The notes under the pieces were generated by a model, which was not told the origin of the DNA, did no database searches, and was given only the letters and a program-made list of their open reading frames with translations. Below are positions 47,561 to 58,445 of a DNA stretch of 64,000 nt, piece by piece; position 1 is the stretch's first letter, and each line of letters begins with the position of its first letter. The stretch comes from Annona cherimola. Lineage: Eukaryota > Streptophyta > Magnoliopsida > Magnoliales > Annonaceae. Location: contig CM059977.1 in the NCBI GenBank assembly GCA_030490835.1, positions 19,077,335 to 19,141,334 on the forward strand, given 5' to 3'. The position numbers and the translations under genes are program-made.

Positions 47561-48330
47561 ATTTGTCACTACCATTAAAGTATGTACTTATATCAGTCAT
47601 TTTGCATTGTTAAGTGGAGTTATTTGTAAAAATAACCTTATAAGTTTGCCTATTTATAATTTTGACCTCATAGTTTCGGTACTAGCAAATATAACCTTCT
47701 TAACTTTTGATTTTGCACAAAAATAACTCTGTAAGTATGCATTCTTCATATCAAATGCATCTAGATCATACCATTTTTCATATAGATAAGTGATCCTGTT
47801 AACCCGAGTTAAGCAAATATCTCGCTAAGCCGACCTCAAAAAACTAATTTATAATACCTTTTTTTATTTTTTCTTCATATACTTTTTTATCTATATGTAT
47901 TTAACATATAAACTAAGTTTTATCATTTTTGGATATGTTTATATTTTTTGAGATATTTAAAAATAAGGTTATTTTAAATAAATATATATATTTTTTAAAA
48001 TCTCAAAAAAATATATACATATATCAAAAAGGTAAAACTTGGATTATATGTTAAATAATCATAAATGAACAAGTGTATGAAGAAAAAAGTCAAAAAAAAT
48101 ATATTATAAATGAATTTTTTGATATAAACTAAGTAAGACATTTGCTTAGCCTAGGCCAACAAGTTCATTCATCTCTCATATGTATCAAAAAATCTCATAT
48201 ATTTTCTCTCCACTTGATTGTCATTCGTGAAATCTAATTAAGCTTATATAGCTTACGATTTCAAAATTTAAAGGGTTATGTTGACAAAAATTGAAACCAA
48301 GTGGCTAAAATAATAAATAGAAAAATTATA
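47561..48330. repeat. Palindromic MITE split by a shared-core MITE
   Basis: GTTATTTGTAAAAATAACC (47,620) and AAATTATAGGGATATTTTTG (48,321) look like the outer arms of one palindromic repeat about an inner insertion at 47,775-48,185. The reading is by eye and the outer ends are not exact. Confidence 0.4.
47775..48185. repeat. Shared-core palindromic MITE
   Basis: Ends GATCCTGTTAACCCGAGTTA and TAGCCTAGGCCAACAAGTTC are inverted, as are AGCAAATATCTCGCTAAG and GACATTTGCTTAG just inside. Core halves TTTTATCATTTTTGG and AAAAAGGTAAAACTTGG. Confidence 0.6.
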
Positions 48331-48540
48331 GGGATATTTTTGCAAATAGACCGCCAACCGCTAACCAAATGTAAGAGGTCTTTGTAAAATAAATTTCTAG
48401 ACAGGGGGCACTTTATAAAAGTCATGGGCAGTGAGGGGGTGTATATGAAAAAAACAAATGAAAACTGGTGATGCTAGGCGGATATTCTACTCGTGCTCTC
48501 TCTCCATGCTAGGAGACGAGGGAATTGAAGGTAGGGGATA
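48331..48540 (+). promoter_or_regulatory. Probable proximal promoter and 5' UTR of SCY2
   Basis: It lies directly upstream of the SCY2 start codon. A CT-rich tract (TCGTGCTCTCTCTCCATGC, 48,491-48,509) sits about 40 bp before the ATG. No start site can be fixed from the sequence. Confidence 0.35.
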
Positions 48541-51500
48541 ATGTTGCTGACGGTGGGAGACGCTTCTCGCGCTGCGCTCTCTTCGCATCCCCGAAAACCC
48601 AGGCCAAAACCCCCTTCCACTGCCAATTGCCGAGCTTCCCTCACAATCCCCAATCGCAATCCCAGCCCCGCAAAATTCAATTCTCCGTTCCACACCAACA
48701 AGAAGAGGTAACTTTCACCAATCTCATTCATTTCTCCAACTTAGTTTAGGTTCTCTTTTTAAGTTTAGGTTCTCTTTTTACGCGGATTCCTGAAATAGTC
48801 GAATCTCAACTTGGGCGATGCTGTCGTTTTTATTTTGTTAATGGTAGTCGCATGCAGAGATACTCAGCGGATTGATGCCTCCGATTTTGATCCTCTGGGC
48901 TTCGGCACCGCAGCATCTTGGGGCGTTGCTGCTGCCTGGGAAGCCATTGCCGCCGCCTTGTCTTCCCAGACATTCGAAAGCACGTCCGGCACCAGAAAGG
49001 AGAAAACTTCCGCTCGAGGAATGGCAGGTTGGAATTCTTACCTCGGGGAATATTTCAATCACAATCTTCGGCTCGAGAGAAGCCGCTCGTATCATTATTG
49101 GATTTAGAAAAAACTTCTAAAAAGTACATTATGCAAACAGCAAGATTCAAAGAAATAAGTGCATTTCTGTTGATTTCGCAGCTGCAATCGAAGACAGCTC
49201 CATTGATATCGGTGACTTTTTCAAAGGGCCGCTACCAGGGAAATTTTTGAAGCTGTTGGGATATTTAGCGGTCTCTCGACTAGGAATATATGTGCCCTTA
49301 GGTGGGGTCAACCGGGAGGCCTTTGTTGGCAATTTGGATCAGAACAGTCTGCTGAGCACTTTGGACTCATTTTCTGGAGGCGGCATCGGGCGGCTTGGTA
49401 TATGTTCGCTTGGCATTGTTCCCTTCATCAATGCACAGATTGTGTTTCAACTGCTTACACAGATATATCCAAAGTTGCAAGACCTTCAGAAGAGAGAAGG
49501 CGAAGCAGGCAGGAAGAAAATTCTCCAGTATACTCGATATGCTTCTGTTGGGTTTGCAATAGTGCAGGTATAGACCTGTTACACTTCTTTTTTTTTTTTT
49601 TTTGGGGACAAGTAGACCTGTTACACTTGGAGAATTCAATGTTTTGCAAATATGGCACCACAACATATTGTACAATGTGTATAGCAGGGACAGTGATTTA
49701 TTCTTTTTTATCACCATCTTTTCTCTGGTGATGCTTACATTCCTATCTCAAAGCACTGTTAACATTCCTATGTATAGTTCTTCTGATCAATCCTTTTATA
49801 ATTTCTCGCAGGCCATTGGGCAAGTACTTTACCTTCGTCCATATGTGAACGACTTTAGCACGGAATGGGTACTGTCATCAGTCACACTGTTGACACTTGG
49901 TTCAGTTTTTACAACCTACATTGGTGAAAGGATATCTGACCTCAAACTTGGAAATGGAACATCTCTTCTGATCTTCACAAGCATTATTTCCTACTTACCT
50001 GCATCATTTGGGAGGACTGCTGCACAAGCATTTCAAGATGGAAACTATGTTGGACTTGCCACTATAGTTGTTTCCTTCTCTCTGTTGGTTCTTGGGATTG
50101 TATATGTTCAGGTAACTTCAAACTTCCATTAGATGATATCCATAAGAGATATGCAGTGCAGGACTTCAATAATATTGCAGTAAGTTTTGTTTGAGTTGGT
50201 TCTTTGATCCATCAACAATTCAACATGTGGTAATGTGTGCCTCAACTGAGATTTGCAGGAAGCTGAGCGAAAAATTCCACTAAACTATGCTTCCAGATAC
50301 AGTAGTAGAGGTGGTGGGCTTCAAAAATCTGCTTATCTTCCTTTCAAGGTTTATCCTTCACATTTACTAGTGTTTCTTTTTCCGTGATATTTTTGCTGGC
50401 ATACCTGGTTTTTCTTGTACTTTCAGGTTAACTTCATTATGCCATTCTTAAGCATGAATTGCCTTAGCTTCAGTTGATTTAGCTGATTTATTAGGACTGA
50501 TCCCTTGTTGAGAAACTCTGACAATCGTGCATAAATTAGTGGATTTTGTGCCTTGGTCTCACGAATTTGGTTGATCAGGTGAATAGTTCTGGTGTGATGC
50601 CCATCATTTTTTCAACATCATCTCTGGCGCTTCCCGGCACTTTAGCTCGCTTCACTGGTTTGGCTTCCTTGAAAAAAGCTGCAATTGCTTTGAACCCAGG
50701 AGGTAAAGGAGCTCTTCTTCACATTTAATAGTGCTAGTAGTGAACATGTAATTCCTTAGAATAGATCATCGTCATGACTTACGACATTTGATGTTTTTTT
50801 TTTTAATTTTCTTATCGTCACTTCTGATCTTACACTTTGGAAGTAGGCAGACACAAACTATAAGATATGACATTGCAATATTCAGCCATCTCAGTCATAG
50901 TACATGGTTAGCCAACAGCCATGAATGACATGAATGTTGTAGGTAGAATTTGTTTGCTGTTCAGGTGTAATTGTGTACAGATACCACAAGAAGCGCAAAT
51001 ATTTTTTTTTGTTATTTTGCTTGAATGTTGTTTTACTTGCTTATGTTGGCTTTACAAGCAGCTACAGTTTCTGATAATGAGTTTTTCATTCTTTAGGTTC
51101 TCTTTATCTCCCTACAAACATCCTATTGATAGCCTTCTTTAATTACTACTATACTTTTCTACAATTGGACCCTGATGATGTGAGTGAGCAGTTGAAGCGC
51201 CAAGGAGCCTCAGTCCCTCTTATTCGGCCTGGGAAAAGCACAGCTGCGTACATTAAAACAGTAAGTCATCTCTTTAACGAGAGTGGTGGGCTAGTAACAA
51301 TATACTCGACAGTGTTGGTGCTCCGCATTATTTCTGTTAAATGATAAATATGATTCTCCAGCATTTTTGAAGCAGTTAACTCTTGTAGCTGGAATTGCAG
51401 TTTTTATACAGATATTCTAGAAATAAAAAATACTAAACTAGGAACTCCAATCAGAACTTCACTTCAACTTGGCCGGAGTTGCACCTCTGCCAGTAGCTTT

Positions 51501-51819
51501 GAACTACGACCTTACACACTTGCTCTTGCGTAGATGACTCTTGTTGTCTTTGACTTGGCTAATTAGAGGTGGCTTTGTTTGAGCACAGGTTCTTAGTCGG
51601 ATCTCTGTTCTCGGGTCTGCATTCTTGGCTGTTCTAGCAGCTGGTCCTGCTGTGGTTGAACAGATAACACATCTTACAGCATTTCGTGGATTTGCTGGCA
51701 CATCCATTCTCATCCTTGTTGGGTGCGCAACTGATACTGCAAGGAAAGTTCAGGCAGAAATCATATCCCAGAAGTACAAGAACATTGAGTTCTATGACAT
51801 TGATAAATATGGTCTGTAA
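48541..51819 (+). CDS. SCY2: Chloroplast SecY-type translocase subunit SCY2
   Basis: This encodes the channel subunit of the second plastid Sec translocase, which in Arabidopsis acts at the inner envelope rather than the thylakoid. Eight exons join in phase with GT-AG introns: 48,541-48,707; 48,858-49,027; 49,182-49,567; 49,812-50,111; 50,259-50,348; 50,579-50,702; 51,097-51,260; 51,589-51,819. They give 543 residues; Arabidopsis SCY2 is somewhat longer. The start is the first ATG after an in-frame TAG at 48,532. The Ser/Pro/basic N-terminus (about 1-60) suits a transit peptide. SecY landmarks are SRLGIYVPLGGVNREAF (from 144), GRLGICSLGIVPFINAQI, GERISDLKLGNGTSLLIF, the loop NSSGVMPIIFSTS, and the tail DTARKVQAEIISQKYKN. 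No stop or frameshift was seen. Intron 3 contains a poly-T insert at 49,587-49,612. Confidence 0.93.
49571..49628 (-). mobile_element. Minimal poly(A) insert in SCY2 intron 3
   Basis: TAGACCTGTTACACTT occurs at 49,571-49,586 and again, unchanged, at 49,613-49,628. The 26 bp between them are C, 16 T residues and GGGGACAAG; on the minus strand this is a 9-base head, CTTGTCCCC, followed by an A tract. A 16-bp duplication plus a poly(A) run indicates target-primed retroposition with almost no body left. Confidence 0.65.
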
Positions 51820-52249
51820 AAGCTCCAGCCGCACTCAGCCATCTATAGGCTTTGTATTCGAATTTCTCTTCGTTAGTGGCATGTCTTTGATTTTACTCTG
51901 TGTATATAACTGTAAAAATATTTGAGTACCTAAATGAATGGCAGCAAATTTTTCTACCCCTGTTTGCTGATTACTGTCAAATTTCCAACCCAAACCAAGC
52001 TGGCAAAAACCAGGAGCAATTCCTCTGCATTCTCTTTTAATAGCTGTCAGAAGCTGCAAAGAAGTCTGGTTCTTCTGGCCTTTATAAACTAGCTACATCC
52101 ATGCTTATCGTCTTGAGAGTCTCTTCTGATGTTCATGGAGAAATTCAACGTCAACAGGGTAGGATCTTCTACCCTCTAGCCATTTTGCTGCAACCTGGTC
52201 CTGCCTCCCACGTCGTCATCCAGTGGGAAGTAGAAAGTCTCCTGCAGGT

Positions 52250-55075
52250 TCAGTAAGCCATCTGCCTTCGCTTGAATCGTCACCATGCAGCCTGTATGAA
52301 GCAAGCTGCCCATGTACGCCAATGGTGGGAGTAGTACCAGAATGTGTGCAGCAGCTGTTTGCTATGCAGACACCTGAACTGATTCGCTACATACTTGAGA
52401 TCTTCTGCTGGCAATGCAAAAGCCTCCACTTCAACTATGGCTCTCACCGTCCTTGTGGAAGAAGGCAAGTTGGATGTTCTTGGCTGCAAAATGCCCATGC
52501 AAGAAGCTCCTGGCCGCAAAAATCACCAGGTTGGAGAATTGTGGAATTGAAGAAGCCACTGCGCCCCCCATTGGTAGTAGACTCTCTAATCGCCCTCAGA
52601 TGATGAAGAGCATTTCAGTCACTGGATCACCTTCGCGGACAATGTAGGTGCGTTCAGTGCTTAAGGATGACACCAAACGCTCGCAAATGGCATCCAGAAG
52701 CAGATCATCCATATTGGAGAAGAAAGGAACCTGAAATTTGGATAACTGAGATTATTGCAAACTTGTTTTTCGCAAGTTCTTTAACATTTAGGGTGTGTTT
52801 GGCAATTTGCAAAACTTGTCAAGTTAAAATTTTTCAATCTAAAATTTTTCACTCTCCATAACTACTTCTTTTTTTAATTATTTTTTACACATCTTTCTAT
52901 ACAACAACCCTACTTTTCAATCATTTTTACACAACTACCAATACAACTAACCTATTTATTTTAAATTTATTCTCTTTACTTCTTATTATTACCTCTAAAA
53001 TATCACATCATTTTCTACTGATTTAACAACTTTTACATAAAAAAAATTTCATCAAAAGTTTTACAACTTTCCAAACACACCCTTAGGCCTTTAGAGGTAC
53101 AGTGCTTACACGTCGAACAAGATCCAAACAGAGGTGGCGTTGAATATCGGCGGAGATCGGCCGGTAAGGCTCGCAGAATCGATCTTTCATTCACTCCTCC
53201 CGTTGTCAGCCATTTGTATTGAAGAAAGCGGCAGACGCTGTCCGGTGGATTTTGTTGGAGTCAGCGATGTCTCGTCCATCTTCAGTGTCTTTTCGCTTGA
53301 GCCTCGGTGATGGATTGCAAGTAGGTCTACCAAAACAAGGAAGATGGTGAAAAGATGCCCAAGCATATCCTTCAAAACCAAGACTTGCCTTCTCGATTGT
53401 GAGAAATTTACTTCTCCAAATAGTTAGTGCTTTTGGACACGGGAAAATGTTGTCGAGCGGATAGGATAAGAAGGGAAATGGAAAGGAAATGACTTCAATG
53501 AGCCGAGATAAATACCTGCATGTTTCCGATCAGATGGGCAAACAAAACAAGCCCACAGATAGCAATGCATATGGCGAATAAGGTCTCCCCAATAAATGTA
53601 CTAGTTTGCAAGTTCTGCCCATGGGAACTGCGATGAAAGAACTTCTAGTTATTCATTTGAGAATCCAAACATACCCACTAAAACGAACTGCCTAAAGGCC
53701 TGATATAAAAACAGAAAAGAAAGCAGATGACAAACATTACGAAATTCGACAAATCTTACCTTAAGTTCTGCAAACCCCACCACAGACTAAAGAAGTACTG
53801 CTCAAACAAGCTCGAGGAGATGGTGTTGCTTGTCAATGCATCAGCAAAAATTCCAAATCTGAAGCCCGTCTCATTATCAGGTTCGCAGTATCCAAATACT
53901 TAAAGAGTGTTGTTCAGCCAATTCTCGTAATTCAGACGCTTGGAACTATCGCAGTCGAAGAAATGGTAGTTGCATTTCACTCCGTTTGGAAACCCAGTTT
54001 CCTTTCTGCACTCGGATTTCCAGCAGGCTGCCAGTCGTTCAATAGATGGCAGAAACCATGATGCACCCAAGACCTGAAAATTTCAAGGAAACATATTAGC
54101 AGAGCCCAAGAATCAATTCGGCTTGAATAGCTTACGGCATTGAAAAGAAAAGCGAAAAAGGCTACGTCCATGGCTAGCCAACATGTAGAGAATCAGAATA
54201 TAAACAGCTCCTCCCCATGCTGTCTTCGTGACAATACCCGTAGCTTTAATTATTTGAGAAACCAATGGGAAAATCATGTATAATCTGGGGAAATATTGGA
54301 TAAGAACAACCAAGGAAAGAATGTCATTGGTATTAGCAGGGTCAGATGATTTTCTCAGGCAATGGTACAACAATCCAGATGACAATCTGCAAAAATTAAG
54401 CTGGTGGGCATTAGTCGGTCCACGAAAATGTGATCGTCCCCGAATCAATCAAGCTTCCAACACATGCTAATGACCCTGTAAACTTGCAGTAGCTTTTCTG
54501 GAATGAGTCCCAAAGAGCCTACCTGCGGAAGAGGTACCATTGCACATAGATTCACGAAGAAATCTGACCGCAAGTATCTCATTGCGATCTTCTTACTGTC
54601 AGTAACAAGCTCTCCTTTCCCAAACACTAGTGAGTTTGGGGCGATATACGCCAGGTGGAATTTCAAGACAACGTTTAGACTTTAGAGGATAGAACAGGTC
54701 CGCAATTGTCCTGAAACATGTCACCGCAATGCCCAAGTTCGAGTCCATCTTCAAGCATCTCGACACAGTAAGTGTGAACAAGTAGAAATGCAAGGGATCA
54801 ATGAAAAGCGCAACCAAAGACGACAGAAGAAAGGCTCGGTTCCATTTAAGAACTAGCTTGCTTCTAGGATCAAGAATCCATATATTGGATAGCTTGGATT
54901 CTTCTGAGAAGGTTATGGGCCTCCCCAGCCGCGATGAACTCAGGATCATGCCAGTGTTGTTGGGTCTCAGCAAAGCAGAGGGAATTTCGAAAGTATTCGA
55001 CGGCTATTTCAAATGCTGTGAATCATTGACTTGTGGCGACTGCGTGAGTTGCTTCTCATCTCGGCACGACCTGAG
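52250..55075 (-). pseudogene. Cyclic-nucleotide-gated channel (CNGC) pseudogene
   Basis: CNGCs are plasma-membrane cation channels gated by cyclic nucleotides and calmodulin. Almost the whole protein is present in order on the minus strand: ILDPRSKLVLKWNRAFLLSS (S1), FRTIADLFY (S2), YIAPNSLVFGKGELV, SLVVLIQYFPRLYMIF, KATGIVTKTAWGGAVY, LFEQYFFSLWWGLQNL (pore), LIGNMQ (S6), RALPADLRR, DAICERLVSSLS and the CNBD/IQ end EVEAFALPAEDLKYVANQF to HHWRTWAACFIQAAW. Damage is extensive: a shift after LFYPL (about 54,680), a TAA at 53,900-53,902, several stops and a shift after YLQSIT, a TGA in place of Arg in LFIIRGRLES, further shifts before the CNBD end, and a TGA after QAAW. Two of the stops look like CGA to TGA changes. 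Intron positions persist, so it arose by decay, not retroposition. The best resemblance is to the CNGC14/15/17 group. SCY2 ends about 430 bp away, tail-to-tail. Confidence 0.9.
52791..53082. mobile_element. Tourist-like MITE in a CNGC pseudogene intron
   Basis: Ends GGGTGTGTTTGGCAATTTG and CTTTCCAAACACACCC are inverted, and TTA flanks both sides (52,788-52,790 and 53,083-53,085). TIRs of this type with a TTA duplication mark PIF/Harbinger Tourist MITEs. It lies in the intron between the DLVRR and VPFFS exons. 292 bp, non-coding. Confidence 0.8.
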
Positions 55076-55880
55076 ATAAAAGACCAATAAGAATGTTAGG
55101 AATTTAAATTCAAACAAGACCCAGAATCCAATTAAAGAGAAACCTGCAGCTTTCCCTGCAACGTTATTACAAATGAATTCACTTCAATCGACTGAGTGAG
55201 AGATTTGAGTATCAACCTCGCTATTGTACTCCTTTTCACGGAAGAGAGAGGATTGGAGCTGTTGCTCTGTTAAGAAATTTTGGCTACTTTTGCCATATGA
55301 AATCAGAAATTAGAATTCATCTTGATAATACATCCAAACCTGACCTTACGATGTTTCAGTTCACTCGTTTTAAAACATTATAATTCATATGTTTTTGGGT
55401 AGTCTCGTTAATGGGCTTCTCCTCCGGAATTTCTACCAATGAATGGAAAATCCTAGCATCAAGTAGTTCGGAGAAACATTTGAACTTTACAGTTTAAAAT
55501 CAATCCATGTCTGAGAATTCGAGCTTATTATTCCAAGTACAAGGAAGAAAAAATTGAAGAAGTGGTGTTACCAGGCAAGCTTTTCCGTGTTTGTTTCCAT
55601 GGGCAAGTGATCAAAATCAGAGAAGCATGCAAATTGTCAGAGGACCTGGGGTTCTACTCAGGATTTTCATTCAGACATGATTCAGTCATGGACAGAACAA
55701 TGTTTAGTAAAATGGGATTCTTTTTCTTCATGGAACTCTTCTTGGGATTTAACCCCTGTTCTGTTGCAACTGGATCCGCAGGACAACATTGCTGGGATGC
55801 TGCAGGCGCTAATTGAGAGTTGGTTCCCAGTGTCCCGTGCGCAAGAGACAACTCTCAAAATATTACGAAGTCTAAGACAA
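55076..55880. other. Unassigned DNA upstream of the CNGC pseudogene
   Basis: This may hold the lost first exon and promoter of the CNGC gene. Two overlapping plus-strand frames (55,562-55,816 and 55,677-55,955) are of moderate composition but recall no family. Confidence 0.3.
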
Positions 55881-56645
55881 CATAGCTATGACATTTTATT
55901 AAAGGGTCCCAAGTTTTTTATGCTGATGAAAATCCACTTTCCTCATCGCATTTAGAATTATTTATTTGACTCATAGACCAAGTTTTAATAAAATTGTAGG
56001 CACATGCGTTTGATATTTGATAAAAAAAATTTAAAGATAAATTTTTAGTGAAAAAATTAGTGAAATACGAGGAAATGATATGATATAATAGGAATAATGA
56101 TGAAGAGTAAAAAGAATAAAGTTAAAATATATATGATAATTGTATGAAAAGTTATGAAAAATGATTGAAAAGTAAAATAGTTATATAAAAATATAAAAAA
56201 ATAATTGAAAAATAAGATAATTATAGATTAAAAAGATATTTACTATTGTTATATACCCAAAGTGTATAAAATGAATGTAATGAAATGGTTTAATTTAAAT
56301 ATCAGTTTTAAGTTGTATTTTCAACATTTTTTTGAAATAAGTATTTTCAACATTTAAACGTATGGAATATCATCCTTACCTGCATAAATGGTTTTAAAAA
56401 GTATCATTACATTTTAATGCATATGTGAATAAATTTATACTTTTTTTATAATTTATATAAGAATATATTTTTTAAATCACATATGGTCATGCACATATTC
56501 AATGTAGATGAAACTAAACTTGGTCTAAGAACTAAACAGATAAGGTAACTAAACAGATAAGATTAAATGTAATGAGAAGTAAATTTTACATCAATATCAA
56601 CATAAGAAAAGATGGATGAGGTTACTTTAGCACCCAGTTACAAAG
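55881..56645. repeat. Palindromic repeat interrupted by a Tourist-like MITE
   Basis: Outer arms: CATCGCATTTAGAATTATTT and CATAGACCAAGTTTTAATAA on the left; AACTTGGTCTAAGAACTAAA and AGATTAAATGTAATGAGAAG on the right. Between about 55,990 and 56,245 lies a Tourist-like core (GATATGATATAATAGGAAT, AATAAAGTTAAAATATATAT). The arrangement repeats that at 26,455-27,490. Confidence 0.5.
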
Positions 56646-57408
56646 GAGTGATCCTATTAGAAGAGTAAATAATATATATTTATTGGCCTATATTATAAGG
56701 ATTTGATAGATGAAAAACCTAGAAAAAGGGGCCGGCGGCCGCTTCCATAATGCGTTTTTGTAGATCGGACACAGTCAAGGAAGCGCTGAACATTTGTACC
56801 AGCTCGCGTAATTGTTCCGCATTAAAGCCGAAAGTAGGCGGGCGGCTGAGAAAGAGAGGCAATGCGGACTTGCGGATATAGCGGGCAGCTGGCCGACGTT
56901 GTCATGACATGTGGCTGTGGCGCACACATCTGAAGCCTGTCCATGTAACGACTTGGATTACCGAGTGGTTTGGCTTTAGTATGGATAAGACGTGTGTGGC
57001 TTGGAAGTGAAGTTGTGTTCATGCATTTGTCTCATCCATTCCTTTCCTAAAAATAAACCTCTTTCGTATTCCCATGTGGTTGAGATGATTATTTTAAAAA
57101 AAAAAATTTGACTTGTCCAAAGAGTATACAATTACGTTTCTTTTTTTTCTTTTTTTCTTTTTTTTACAAAAATGAATCAGGTTGTACGTTTATGTACTAT
57201 AGTAGCTCCAAACAAATAAACCATGCACTTACCTAAAGAAACAATTTCATAGTTAATTTGAAGGTAGTTTGCACTTTGAAGGTAGTTAATTTCCCATGTG
57301 AATTCGATTAGTTTTGCCTATTTTCCTACAATGCCAAGATATAGCTACAGTGCAGAAATCGGATCTTGCCACAAGTTCCCTATTCACCACCTCCTGAATG
57401 GAAATAGA
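56646..57408. other. Unassigned DNA
   Basis: A GC-richer island at 56,730-57,010 gives a 66-codon minus-strand frame with no recognisable product. The rest is AT-rich with poly-T tracts near 57,141-57,166. Confidence 0.35.
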
Positions 57409-57690
57409 GAGTATGTTTAGGAATGGATAAAACTTTTGATGAAAAGTTTTGAAGAGTAAAAATTGTCAAATGATGTGATATGATAAGAGTAATAATGAGG
57501 AGTAAAGAAAATAAAGTTAAAATAAATAGGTTAGTTGTGTGGGTAGTTATGTAGAAATGATTGAAAAGTACAGTAGTTTATAGAAAAATGTGAAAAAATA
57601 ATTAAAAAATATGGTAGTTATGGAAAGTGAAAAGTTTTAGATTGAAAAGTTTTAATATGACATTTTTTGCACATTGCCAAACACATTCAG
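57409..57690. repeat. Tourist-like MITE copy
   Basis: Ends GAGTATGTTTAGGAATGG and GCCAAACACATTC are inverted. The interior carries GATGTGATATGATAAGAGT, AATAAAGTTAAAATAAATAG and TTATGGAAAGTGAAAAG. Confidence 0.6.
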
Positions 57691-57869
57691 AATTTAATTA
57701 TAATTATCTCCGAATGTTAACACACAATTTGAGTCTGTCCAATTAAAATGAATGTTAAAAAATTTCATTATCCTCTAAATAATAAGCCCCGCAAAGCAAT
57801 ACCATGCAGAAGTCATTCCACGATACCGTAATAAAATTTTGAGTAATTTGCTGATATTTTTATTTAATT

Positions 57870-58445
57870 TGACGCTAATTGCTAATATATTCACATTATT
57901 TCATGAGTTGCATATTATTCTTATAAAGTTTCACCAAAATTACTTATATACTCATGTTAATAGTTGTTAAATAAAAATGTATAATTTATTAATATACCCA
58001 CACTAATCACTAATGTACCAACATTGTTTCATGAATTACATATTAATCCTACAAAAGTTTAAGAAAATTGCTTACGTACTTATGTAAACTATTGATATAT
58101 TACCCTCAAGTAAACCCCTTCCACCTACGCAACTACGTATTTTATAAACTCTGTGATTTTGCTGTAACTTTAAATAGAATCATCTCTCTCATTATTCAAA
58201 TTTGTAATGCATGCATTAATAGTTTTTAACAACAAAGATGTGTCACGGACAAGTAATTTTGGCAAAATTTTATAGAAGTATTAAGTAATTTGTAAAACAA
58301 TATGAGAACATCAACAATTAACATTAAACTAAATGAGCATATCAACAAATTATACTTTTTTATTTAATAACTGTTAAATGTCAACTATTAACATGGGTAA
58401 ACCATTAAATGCACTTATGTTAACATTTGTATAAAATAAAAAAAA
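57870..58445. repeat. Direct and inverted AT-rich repeat block
   Basis: A unit with TTTCATGAGTTGCATATTATT at about 57,899 is repeated as TTTCATGAATTACATATTAA near 58,029. A third, inverted piece with ACTATTAACATGGGTAAACC follows at about 58,270-58,400. The block is probably a decayed palindromic MITE. Confidence 0.4.
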
